Notes under the pieces: model-generated | Told to the model about the DNA's origin: nothing | The model's database searches: none | Seen by the model: only the letters and a program-made list of their open reading frames with translations | DNA from: VBAS01 sp963773465 | GTDB lineage: Bacteria > Bacteroidota > Bacteroidia > Chitinophagales > Chitinophagaceae | DNA: 64,000 bases | Assembly: GCA_963773465.1 (NCBI GenBank) | Contig: CAVZBF010000004.1 | Location: 1,364,001 to 1,428,000 of the forward strand | Direction of reading: 5' to 3' | In this document: piece after piece, positions 36,301 through 43,586 of the stretch | How the letters are laid out: each line of letters begins with the position of its first letter | Numbering within the stretch: the first letter of the stretch is position 1 | Position numbers and translations under genes: made by a program

Positions 36301-36666
36301 AGTAGTGTGATTGCCTGGAATGAAGGCAATGGAAAATTTACAATAAAAGAATTGCCGTTGGCCGTGCAATTGTCGAGTGTAAATGCAATACTTTGTAAAG
36401 ACATAAATAAGGATGGAAGACCGGATATTATTCTGGGCGGAAATAATACAGAATGTCTTCCTCAATTCGGACGATTGGATGCTAACTATGGGATTGTAAT
36501 ACAAAATAACGGGAACCGGCAACTTGCAGTAATTGATGCTGCGAGGACGGGTATCTCTGTCACGGGTATGGTAAGAGATATAGTATGGATCAATGGACAA
36601 AAGGAGAAGTATATCTTGTTTTTACGAAATAATGATGACCCGGTCATTTATCGGCTAAGAGAATAA
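33352..36666 (+). CDS. VCBS/FG-GAP repeat lipoprotein with ASPIC/UnbV domain (CRTAC1-like)
   Basis: A 1104-aa surface lipoprotein (signal MKRGIVIFCICIAITHFFSC). Many calcium-binding FG-GAP repeats form a beta-propeller: GDINNDSLADVFMTSN, VDINADGWLDIYVCNAG, FDYDLDGDLDCYILNN, ADINNDGYPDIFTTDML. A middle ASPIC/UnbV domain follows (NYLGIQLKGKEKNTNAIGAL, REVIPNRGFQSSVDYKNVIG). A second set of propeller repeats fills the C-terminal half. Such proteins often lie beside SusC/SusD pairs in Bacteroidota and are thought to bind carbohydrate or act at the cell surface; no enzyme activity is established. Paralogous to the next gene. Confidence 0.88.
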   Translation: MKRGIVIFCICIAITHFFSCNEEKKQSTLFTVEENTGINFINKVENTKDFNIFTYRNFYNGGGVAIGDINNDSLADVFMTSNMGANKLYLNRGNFTFDDVSIKAGIEEKGKWNTGVVMVDINADGWLDIYVCNAGIDKWKNGDGNKLFINNHDLTFTEKAIEYGLDEKGYTTHAAFFDYDLDGDLDCYILNNSFIPVNTLNYENKRELRAEDWPVEDFVKGGGDKLLRNDDGHFHDVSKEANIYGSLIGFGLGVTVGDVNGDHYPDLYISNDFFERDYLYINQQNGTFKEDLPQWMEHTSLASMGADIADINNDGYPDIFTTDMLPPDDYRLKSTSAFDGYDIYRRKEIQGFYHQFQQNALQVNNGNGKFLETAYFSGVAASDWSWGALMFDADNDGMNDIYVCNGIYKDLIDQDFIDFFANDIIQKMVMTGEKKEVQQIVDSMPSVPILNKAFRNNGGLKFSDEGMNWGFTQPSFSNGAAYGDLDNDGDLDLIVSNVNMPSFVYQNHSREISGNNYLGIQLKGKEKNTNAIGALIRIFTGNEIISREVIPNRGFQSSVDYKNVIGLGNKTVDSIIITWPDREVTKIPRPEINKDHFIRQPDKKDSIAAPTIVDSSSLFVKQETVFAKHTENDFVDFYVERNIPVMLSKEGPRAATADVNNDGLTDIFIGGAKGQPGSLYLQTSSGFVAKKSAAFENDKEYEDVAAVFFDCDKDGDADLFVGAGGNNLPPRHNYLPHRLYKNDGNGNFNNDTTAFTGNNSNIAVAIAEDYDGDGDLDLFVGGRSLSYNYGVEPESYIYENDGKGHFKDVTKQLNPAVSNIGMVTGAVWTDVTGDKKNELVIVGEWMTPRIFSYINGKMNELATGMNNMFGWWQSVNVADLDGDGDNDLVLGNYGNNFYLRPDQQHPVKLWMNDFDKNTLTDKIFSRTINGKDVPVFLKREFTDALPSLKKENLKHHEFAKKTMQTLFEPALVKSATVKTFNYSSSVIAWNEGNGKFTIKELPLAVQLSSVNAILCKDINKDGRPDIILGGNNTECLPQFGRLDANYGIVIQNNGNRQLAVIDAARTGISVTGMVRDIVWINGQKEKYILFLRNNDDPVIYRLRE

Positions 36667-36735
36667 TGGAGAAAAAGAGATAAAGAGTGGTTTCGAATTA
36701 ACGCTTTGCTTCCTTCTCTCTTTTAAACTCTTAGC
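36666..36735. repeat. purine-tandem repeat with inverted partner between VCBS genes
   Basis: Units GAGAAAAAGAGATAAAGAG (about 36668-36686) and, after a 25-bp spacer, TTCTCTCTTTTAAACTCTTA (about 36713-36732), inverted relative to the left half. Same design and partly the same sequence as the element at 43501-43578. Could form a weak transcription-stop hairpin. Confidence 0.6.
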
Positions 36736-36754
36736 TCAATAGAATTACAGAACG

Positions 36755-39700
36755 ATGAAGAGTGCGACGCAACATAAGCTCAATAGTAGTACTAAAGTTG
36801 GGTACCTGATCATACTTCCAATTATCATGTTGGTCAGTTTATTTTTTTCCTGTAATGACAAGAAAGAAGAAGTGCAGCCAATATTTGAAGCGTTGGATAG
36901 TAAGTCAACAGGTATCGGTTTTACAAACAAGCTGACAGCGACACCACAATTCAACATGTTCAAGTACATGTATTTTTATAATGGGGCAGGCGTTGGTGCC
37001 GGGGATTTTAATGATGATGGGCTTAGCGATATTTTCTTTTCATCAAACCAGGGCGAGAATAAAATTTATTTGAATGAAGGAGCAATGAAGTTTAAAGATG
37101 TGACGAAAGAAGCAAACATACCACAAGACGGGGGATGGAGTACGGGAGTTTCTGTTGTTGATATTAATAATGATGGCTTGCTGGATATTTATGTATGTCG
37201 CGTTGGTAATTATGAAACATTGAAAAGCAAGAATCAATTTTTGATTTGTAAAGGAAAAAATGCACAGGGTGTGCCTTATTATGAAGATGAAGCCGGCGAG
37301 TTGGGCCTTGACTTCAGTGGTTTTAGTACGCAGGCGGCTTTTTTCGATTATGACCTTGATGGGGACCTGGACTTTTTCCTGATGAATCATTCACTCCGCT
37401 TTAATGGCACTTTTAATGAACGGTCCTCCTACCTGAATACATTTGATACACTCGCCGCTGATTATCTTTTTAGAAATGATAGCGGCAAGTTTGTTGATGT
37501 ATCTGCTGCATCCGGAATTAACAGGTCAATTATCGGGTATGGTTTGGGGCTTTCTGTTGCGGATATAAATCTTGACGGTTATCCTGATCTCTATATCGGC
37601 AATGATTTTCATGAGAACGATTATCTCTATATTAATCAGAAGAACGGGACTTTTATAGATTCGCTGGAAGCCAGCATGATGCATACAAGCCAATTCAGCA
37701 TGGGTACCGATGTGGCCGACATAACAAATGATGGATTTCCTGAAATTATTTCAATTGACATGATGCCTGAAGATCCCTACATTTTAAAAAGATCATTGGG
37801 CGAAAATGAGTATAACCTTTTTCATTTTAAGATCAGGCATGGTTATCATCCTCAGTTTGCAAGGAACACATTACAATTAAACAGGAGAAATGGCTTGTTC
37901 AGCGAAATTGGTTTTTACAGCGATGTGTATGCAACCGATTGGAGTTGGGCGCCATTATGGACAGATTTTGATAACGATGGCTGGAAGGACCTGTTCATCA
38001 GCAATGGTATTCCCAAACGGCTGAACGATATGGATTATATAAACTATGTGAGCAATGAAGAACTGCAGGAAAAAATCAGGACAAATCGTGTTGATGAAAA
38101 TGATATGGCACTGATTAAAAAATTTCCGCAGATTAAGCTGGCCAATAAATTCTATTTGAATAAGGGCGAAGCAAAGTTTGTGGATGCAGCTTCGATGATC
38201 AGGAATAATCCAAAAACATATTCCAACGGCGCTGCTTATGCTGATTTCGATAATGACGGAGACATGGATGTGGTAGTGAACAACGTGGATGAGCCTGCCC
38301 TGATTTATCAAAATCTTTCAAATAACGGAATGGTAACAAGATCGTTCCTTGAATTAGCGCTAAAGGGACCTGCAACAAATTTAAATGCTATTGGAGCCAA
38401 GGCGATCGTATTTGCAAAAAATGAAATAAGAACGTATGAGAAATTTCCTGTGAGAGGTTTCCAGGGAAGCATGGAAGTACCATTGCATATTGGCCTGGAA
38501 AAAATACACGTCGATTCCATCCTTCTTGTGTGGCCGGATAATACCTATGAAAAATTACCGGCAATAAAAGATTCCATTTTGGCTGTTAGCTATAAGCCCG
38601 GGTTAACTAAGTTCAATTATAATATATTTCAAAAAAGTATTTTTAGTTCGACTCTGGCGGCAGAAGATATGACAAACCAAACAGGGCTAACATTCATGCA
38701 TGAAGAAAATTCTTTTAATGAATTTGACCGGGAGCCGCTGATCCCGTTTATGACGTCAAGGGAGGGGCCGGCATTGGCTGTTGGAGATTTGAATGGTGAC
38801 GGCCTTGATGATGTATTTGTGGGGTCCGGTAAATTTAAAAAATCGGGCTTATTTATTCAGCAGGCGAATGGTAAATTTTTACGATCAGATCAACCGGCAT
38901 TAGATGCTGACAGCACTTATGAAGATGTGGCCGCAGTTTGGACAGATGTAAATAATGATTCGTTTACTGATCTTGTTATTGCAAGCGGTGGTAATGAATA
39001 TTATGACAGCAGTGATTACCTGTTACCCAGAGTTTATTTAAATGATAATAAGGGAAATCTTCAACGGCTAACAGATGCATTTGATCAAAAAATAATGTTG
39101 ACTGCATCTTGTGTGGTGCCTTATGATTTTACCGGTGATGGATTCATTGATTTATTTATTGGCGGCAGGGCTGTGTCAAATGAATATGGAACGGTACCGC
39201 AATCTTATCTATTAAAGAATAATGGAAAAGGAAAGTTTACAAACGTGACTGAGCAATACAGTAAGGAATTATCTAAAGTGGGATTTGTAAAAGGCGCTGT
39301 ATGGGCTGATATGGATAAAGATGGTGATAATGACCTGGTGATTTCACTGGAATGGGATGGCATTGTTGCTTTTGTAAATGAAAATGGAAAGTTTGAGAAA
39401 AAATATCTTACTGATAAAAAAGGCTGGTGGAATTTTGCGTTGCCTGCAGATATTGATGGCGATGGGGACCTCGATCTTATCGCCGGTAATCTCGGTTTGA
39501 ATAACCGGTTAAAAGCTTCCGGGCAGCATCCTGTTCGTCTTTATTATAATGACTTTGACCGCAATGGTAAAAAAGAACAAGTACTCACCTATTATCTTGG
39601 TGAAAAAGAAATTCCCTTTGCTACAAAAGAAGAATTGGTAAAACAGATACCGGAACTGAAGAAGAAATATCTATATGCACAGGATTTCGCCAAGGCATCA

Positions 39701-40120
39701 TTGAGTGATATTTTTGGAAACGAAAAACTTCGCAATGCTGCAGTGCTTACCGCCAATTATTTTTCCAATTCTATTTTAATTAATAATGGTGGCTGGAATT
39801 TTACGTTAAAAGAGTTACCATGGCAAGCCCAATTAACTCCATATCGTGATGCTGTAATAGCCAATGTGAACGGCGATGATCGGCCAGATATTTTGCTGGC
39901 AGGAAATTTCTATCCCAACAGTATACAGATGGGGGAGTATGACGGAGATTACGGAACTGTGTTAATTAATAATGGCAACGGCAATTTCAATTGCGAATTG
40001 TTGAATGGATATGTGATAAAGGGCGAAATAAGAAGCATTAAAAAGCTTAACAAGGGTAATGAAGCATTATTCATTCTCGCCCGGAACAATGATAGTCTGA
40101 AGGTGATACGTTTCCGTTGA
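36755..40120 (+). CDS. second VCBS/FG-GAP lipoprotein with ASPIC/UnbV domain; repeat-derived N-terminus
   Basis: A 1121-aa paralogue of the preceding protein: lipobox in MLVSLFFSCNDKKEE, propeller repeats (GAGDFNDDGLSDIFFSSN, FDYDLDGDLDFFLMNHS, DVADITNDGFPEIISIDMMP), ASPIC/UnbV (FLELALKGPATNLNAIGAKA, FPVRGFQGSMEVPLHIGLEK), then a second repeat block. The first 15 residues (MKSATQHKLNSSTKV) are encoded by a dispersed DNA repeat (36761-36803), which has supplied the start codon region and charged N-region of the signal peptide. The stop (40118-40120) directly abuts the stop of the convergent next gene, leaving no intergenic base. Confidence 0.88.
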   Translation: MKSATQHKLNSSTKVGYLIILPIIMLVSLFFSCNDKKEEVQPIFEALDSKSTGIGFTNKLTATPQFNMFKYMYFYNGAGVGAGDFNDDGLSDIFFSSNQGENKIYLNEGAMKFKDVTKEANIPQDGGWSTGVSVVDINNDGLLDIYVCRVGNYETLKSKNQFLICKGKNAQGVPYYEDEAGELGLDFSGFSTQAAFFDYDLDGDLDFFLMNHSLRFNGTFNERSSYLNTFDTLAADYLFRNDSGKFVDVSAASGINRSIIGYGLGLSVADINLDGYPDLYIGNDFHENDYLYINQKNGTFIDSLEASMMHTSQFSMGTDVADITNDGFPEIISIDMMPEDPYILKRSLGENEYNLFHFKIRHGYHPQFARNTLQLNRRNGLFSEIGFYSDVYATDWSWAPLWTDFDNDGWKDLFISNGIPKRLNDMDYINYVSNEELQEKIRTNRVDENDMALIKKFPQIKLANKFYLNKGEAKFVDAASMIRNNPKTYSNGAAYADFDNDGDMDVVVNNVDEPALIYQNLSNNGMVTRSFLELALKGPATNLNAIGAKAIVFAKNEIRTYEKFPVRGFQGSMEVPLHIGLEKIHVDSILLVWPDNTYEKLPAIKDSILAVSYKPGLTKFNYNIFQKSIFSSTLAAEDMTNQTGLTFMHEENSFNEFDREPLIPFMTSREGPALAVGDLNGDGLDDVFVGSGKFKKSGLFIQQANGKFLRSDQPALDADSTYEDVAAVWTDVNNDSFTDLVIASGGNEYYDSSDYLLPRVYLNDNKGNLQRLTDAFDQKIMLTASCVVPYDFTGDGFIDLFIGGRAVSNEYGTVPQSYLLKNNGKGKFTNVTEQYSKELSKVGFVKGAVWADMDKDGDNDLVISLEWDGIVAFVNENGKFEKKYLTDKKGWWNFALPADIDGDGDLDLIAGNLGLNNRLKASGQHPVRLYYNDFDRNGKKEQVLTYYLGEKEIPFATKEELVKQIPELKKKYLYAQDFAKASLSDIFGNEKLRNAAVLTANYFSNSILINNGGWNFTLKELPWQAQLTPYRDAVIANVNGDDRPDILLAGNFYPNSIQMGEYDGDYGTVLINNGNGNFNCELLNGYVIKGEIRSIKKLNKGNEALFILARNNDSLKVIRFR
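36761..36803 (+). repeat. AGTAGTA repeat, copy 2, inside coding start
   Basis: GAGTGCGACGCAAC, AGCTCAATAGTAGTA and AAAGTTGGGT match copies at 12534-12572 (minus) and 61802-61849. It begins a few bases after the ATG at 36755 and encodes residues 3-16 of the second VCBS protein. Confidence 0.7.
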
Positions 40121-41041
40121 TTAATACACGGGATAATATAAACGGGTTATCCATTTTGTTGTGTCTGGCTGTTTTGCCCTGTCGGTAACAAGCAGTTGAT
40201 AAGGAATCGCCGGAGAATCGAACTTATAGTCTGCACGATAGTTCTCAAGTTCTTTCAATCCTTTTTCAATTGTATAGGGTCCGCCCTGTATCTCTGCCTC
40301 TAAAATATTTCCCCCTTTCAACATGAATTTAGGAGCAAACTCGCCGGTTTTTGCTAATGCTTTATCTACAGGTATTGCCGTCATTGCTTCATAACGGGAG
40401 TTGCCAAGCACAAACACGTTCAACATGGGTGAATTTTTTTCCATAGCCTTATGCTGACTAATATATTTTTTCAGGCTTTGTATCATCGAATCAATTTCTT
40501 GCGGACCCGGATAATGATCGAATTGACGGCGGGTGGAAATCAGCGCCGAATCATTGACCAGGGTTTCTTTTATGTCAAACCCATAAATGTTTTCTTTTTT
40601 TTCAAGAAATGTTTTCAAACCTTGCAGAATTCCATTCATATTGCGCTCGGTTTGCTTTGCATACCGGTACCGTTCAAATCGCTTAAAAGGATCGTTACTG
40701 CTTACTTGTTCTGCATTCCACATGATCGTCATTGTATTTGCATTTACAAGTATAAGCTCCATACGGCTGTCTATTGTATCCTTATCAGAATAAATATCAA
40801 TGTCAAGTACATTAAAAAAATTTCCATTGATAGAATATGTTTGTTTATTATAAACAAAAGCAGTTTCGCCAGGCCACCATTTTTTCCAGTTGCTCTCATT
40901 TGCAAGTGTACGTGACACACCCGGCATAGCAGCATTCAAAGAAACTGTCGCTTCTATTTTTAATTTTCGCGGTATAAATAAATAATCTGCCGCTAACAGG
41001 AATGCCGCCGCCAAGACCAATCCTATTACTATTTTTTTCAT
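40121..41041 (-). CDS. SRPBCC/GyrI-like effector-binding protein
   Basis: A 306-aa protein with one N-terminal membrane anchor (MKKIVIGLVLAAAFLLAADY). The region after it looks like a polyketide-cyclase/SRPBCC domain (IEATVSLNAAMPGVSRTLAN, NWKKWWPGE). The C-terminal half resembles a GyrI-like ligand-binding fold (MTAIPVDKALAKTGEFAPKF, GGPYTIEKGLKELENY, ending in a Tyr-rich strand RLYYPVY). Proteins with this pair occur in Bacteroidota with unknown ligand. Convergent and end-to-end with the second VCBS gene. Intact. Confidence 0.7.
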   Translation of the reverse strand: MKKIVIGLVLAAAFLLAADYLFIPRKLKIEATVSLNAAMPGVSRTLANESNWKKWWPGETAFVYNKQTYSINGNFFNVLDIDIYSDKDTIDSRMELILVNANTMTIMWNAEQVSSNDPFKRFERYRYAKQTERNMNGILQGLKTFLEKKENIYGFDIKETLVNDSALISTRRQFDHYPGPQEIDSMIQSLKKYISQHKAMEKNSPMLNVFVLGNSRYEAMTAIPVDKALAKTGEFAPKFMLKGGNILEAEIQGGPYTIEKGLKELENYRADYKFDSPAIPYQLLVTDRAKQPDTTKWITRLYYPVY

Positions 41042-41173
41042 GCTGTTTAGAAATGACTGGCAAAAATAGGTAGGGGAGTGTAATTAACTTACTAGTTTTA
41101 TACGTAAGAAATATTTAAAATCCGGCAATTCATTGTTATTTTCCTGTTTGATTACCAAACCAACAAAAAGCTT

Positions 41174-42484
41174 ATGAACCGCAACCTGATCCTTTGGTCC
41201 ATCACTGTAGCACTCGGTGGTTTCTTATTTGGAATGGATGTAGCAGTTATTTCGGGGGCGGAACAAGTGATACAAAAACTTTGGGGATTAAGTAAACTGA
41301 TGCATGGTACCGCTATTGCAATGGCTTTATATGGAACAATTGTCGGAGCAATCGTTGGAAGTATTCCTGCAAATAAAATTGGTCGCAAAAAAACCTTATT
41401 CTGGATTGGCGTCATTTTTCTTGTGTCATCAATAGGTGCAGCATTAGCGAAAGACGTATATACGTTTATGGTTTTCCGTTTCCTCGGAGGCTTTGCGATC
41501 GGTGCTTCCTCAGTAGTGGCCCCAATTTATATTTCTGAAATTGCTCCTCCAAAATATCGCGGCCGCCTGGCTGCTTCTTTTCAATTGAATATTGTTGCAG
41601 GAATTTTATTTGCTTACCTCTCAAATTACTTATTGCAGGGAGTGGGTGGTGAAGGCGACTGGCGATATATGCTTGGAGTTGTAGCAATTCCTTCTTTGTT
41701 ATTTTCTGTCTTTATGTTGTTCACTCCTGAAAGTCCGCGTTGGCTGATACTTTATAAGAACGACGAAGCAGAAGCCAGAAAAGTTTTTGCAAAGAGCGGG
41801 GCACCGGCTAATCAACTGATTCACGAAATCAGAAACTCAGTGCAACAGAAAAAAGAGTCTCTTTTTTCGGGAAAGTTCAATCGCTATATCCTGCTTGCTT
41901 TTTTAATTGCATTCTTTAATCAATTATCCGGTATCAATGCGATCATATACTTTGCACCAAGGGTATTTAAAATGGCGGGCCTGGAGAAAGACAGTGCATT
42001 TCTTTCAAGTGTGGGCATCGGTGTTGTAAATTTTATTTTCACGTTGGTTGGCTGGTATCTTATCGATCGTCTTGGAAGAAGAACATTGATGTATATCGGC
42101 TCTATCGGTTATATTGTTTCATTATCATTGATCGCATTTTCTTTTTCAGGTGATACACATGCGGGTATAACCTGGTTTGTATTTCTTTTTATAGCTGCCC
42201 ATGCTGTTGGACAGGGCGCAGTGATCTGGGTATTCATTTCAGAAATTTTTCCAAACTCAGTTCGTGCTGCAGGGATGTCGTTAGGAAGCTTAACGCATTG
42301 GTTTTTTGCCGCATTAATATCACAGACATTTACATTTTTTGCAGAGTCGCCATCGATAGGACCTGCAATGATATTTTCATTCTTTGCGGGAATGATGGTG
42401 TTGCAATTGTTATTTGTTTGGAAGCTGATGCCGGAAACAAAAGGCATTGCATTGGAAGATATGAATACAAGGATTGGACATTAA
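41174..42484 (+). CDS. sugar porter (MFS) transporter
   Basis: Twelve-helix proton-linked sugar transporter of the sugar-porter family, 436 aa, somewhat shorter than XylE/GLUT types. Signatures: GGFLFGMDVAVISGA (helix 1), GRKKTLFWIG (loop 2-3), FRFLGGFAIGASSVVAPIYI with SEIAPPKYRGRL (helix 4 to loop 4-5), PESPRWLI, FNQLSGINAIIYFAPRVF (helix 7 QLSG) and PETKGIALEDM (end). It probably brings a mono- or disaccharide across the inner membrane. The next gene is a fructokinase 59 bp downstream, suggesting glucose/fructose uptake and phosphorylation. Confidence 0.9.
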   Translation: MNRNLILWSITVALGGFLFGMDVAVISGAEQVIQKLWGLSKLMHGTAIAMALYGTIVGAIVGSIPANKIGRKKTLFWIGVIFLVSSIGAALAKDVYTFMVFRFLGGFAIGASSVVAPIYISEIAPPKYRGRLAASFQLNIVAGILFAYLSNYLLQGVGGEGDWRYMLGVVAIPSLLFSVFMLFTPESPRWLILYKNDEAEARKVFAKSGAPANQLIHEIRNSVQQKKESLFSGKFNRYILLAFLIAFFNQLSGINAIIYFAPRVFKMAGLEKDSAFLSSVGIGVVNFIFTLVGWYLIDRLGRRTLMYIGSIGYIVSLSLIAFSFSGDTHAGITWFVFLFIAAHAVGQGAVIWVFISEIFPNSVRAAGMSLGSLTHWFFAALISQTFTFFAESPSIGPAMIFSFFAGMMVLQLLFVWKLMPETKGIALEDMNTRIGH

Positions 42485-42510
42485 TATTTTCAACCATAAA
42501 ATTTGTAGAT

Positions 42511-42543
42511 AAGCCTTCTCACCGGGGAGGTTTGGAGGGGCTC
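42511..42543. repeat. CCGGGGAGG palindromic repeat directly before fructokinase start
   Basis: AAGCCTTCTCACCGGGGAGG followed by TTTGGAGGGGCTC, ending at the ATG (42544). The reverse strand shows the same layout (GCCCCTCC..CCTCCCCGG) as the unit inserted in paaC. Its GGAGGTTTGGAGGGG provides a Shine-Dalgarno-like purine run. Confidence 0.6.
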
Positions 42544-43497
42544 ATGAAAAAAATCCTTTGCATCGGCGAAGCACTGATCGATATGATCTGCACTGATAAA
42601 GGAAGGCCATTATCGGAAGGAGAAAATTTTTTAAAAAAACCGGGAGGTGCGCCAACAAATGTTGCGGCCGCGATTGCAGCATTAGGGGGACAGGTAGAAT
42701 TAGCTGCTAAAGTTGGCAAAGATCCATTTGGTCAACACCTCGTTGATGTGATGGGTTCATTTGGTGTAAATACAAAATGGATGTTGCGGGATGAAAATAA
42801 TTTTACCACATTCGCTTTTGTTTCATTAATGGAAAATGGCGAACGGGATTTTTATTTTAACCGCGGCGCTGATGGACAATTGAATCGTGAGGAAGTGGAT
42901 GCAATTGATCTTGGAGAATTTTCTATCGTACATTTTGGCTCCGCTACTGCATTTTTGCCCGGTCCTTTGCAAATAGCCTATCAAAGTCTTTTGCAAAAAT
43001 CTTTGCAGCAAAATATTTTTATCAGTTTCGATCCTAATTACCGGAACTTGCTTTTTCAACATAATAAACAATCATTCATTGATCAAAGCTGGAATTTTAT
43101 AAACTGCTGTCACTTTTTTAAAGTAAGCGATGAAGAAGCAATGATGCTGACGGGGCGTTCTACCGTTACTGACGCAGCCAATGATCTTTTGTTAAGAACA
43201 AAATCAGTTTTTGCAATTACACTAGGAAAGGATGGAGCGCTGTTAGGATTAAATGGCAAGACAAGAATTATTCCGGGCATAAAAATAAAACCGGTTGACA
43301 CAACCGGTGCCGGCGATGCGTTTGTGGGAGCTGTACTATACCAGTTGATCGATAAAGCCTTAACTGAAATAAGATCACTGACAGGTCCGCAATGGGATAA
43401 AATAATTGCAAATGGTAATAAAGCCGGGGCACGGACCTGTGAATATATGGGCGCCATGGAAGCTTTTAAACATTTAAGCAGCGAGATATTTAAATGA
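42544..43497 (+). CDS. fructokinase / PfkB sugar kinase
   Basis: Ribokinase-family kinase, 317 aa, probably phosphorylating fructose. N-terminal CIGEALIDMIC and the sugar-binding GGAPTNVAAAIAALGG (about 40-55), ending with the ATP site and catalytic Asp in DTTGAGDAFVGAVLYQ. A longer open frame to 42298 overlaps the transporter gene and contains non-coding sequence, so I use the ATG at 42544, right after the palindromic repeat and its purine-rich run. Gene order porter-kinase suggests co-transcription. Convergent with trehalase; a hairpin repeat lies between. Confidence 0.88.
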   Translation: MKKILCIGEALIDMICTDKGRPLSEGENFLKKPGGAPTNVAAAIAALGGQVELAAKVGKDPFGQHLVDVMGSFGVNTKWMLRDENNFTTFAFVSLMENGERDFYFNRGADGQLNREEVDAIDLGEFSIVHFGSATAFLPGPLQIAYQSLLQKSLQQNIFISFDPNYRNLLFQHNKQSFIDQSWNFINCCHFFKVSDEEAMMLTGRSTVTDAANDLLLRTKSVFAITLGKDGALLGLNGKTRIIPGIKIKPVDTTGAGDAFVGAVLYQLIDKALTEIRSLTGPQWDKIIANGNKAGARTCEYMGAMEAFKHLSSEIFK

Positions 43498-43500
43498 ATT

Positions 43501-43578
43501 TGGCTAAGAGAATAAAAGAGAAAAGGAGGAAAAAAGATCAGCATAACTCCTAATTCTTTTTCTCCTTTAATCTCTTAG
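43501..43578. repeat. purine-tandem repeat with inverted partner between convergent genes
   Basis: GGCTAAGAGAATAAAAGAGA followed by AAAGGAGG units on the left, and CTTTTTCTCCTTTAATCTCT ending TTAG on the right, inverted. Located exactly between the fructokinase stop and the trehalase stop, so it could work as a two-way terminator. Related to 36666-36735. Confidence 0.65.
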
Positions 43579-43586
43579 TAAAAAAA

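Noticed and set aside
33352..40120. VCBS proteins as integrins or RTX-type toxins
   Set aside because: The ASPIC/UnbV domain and FG-GAP repeats fit CRTAC1-like Bacteroidota lipoproteins; there are no GGxGxD nonapeptide repeats and no type I secretion genes.
42298..43497. 399-codon version of the fructokinase
   Set aside because: The extra 82 codons overlap the transporter gene in another frame and continue through a dispersed repeat; the kinase fold starts at 42544.
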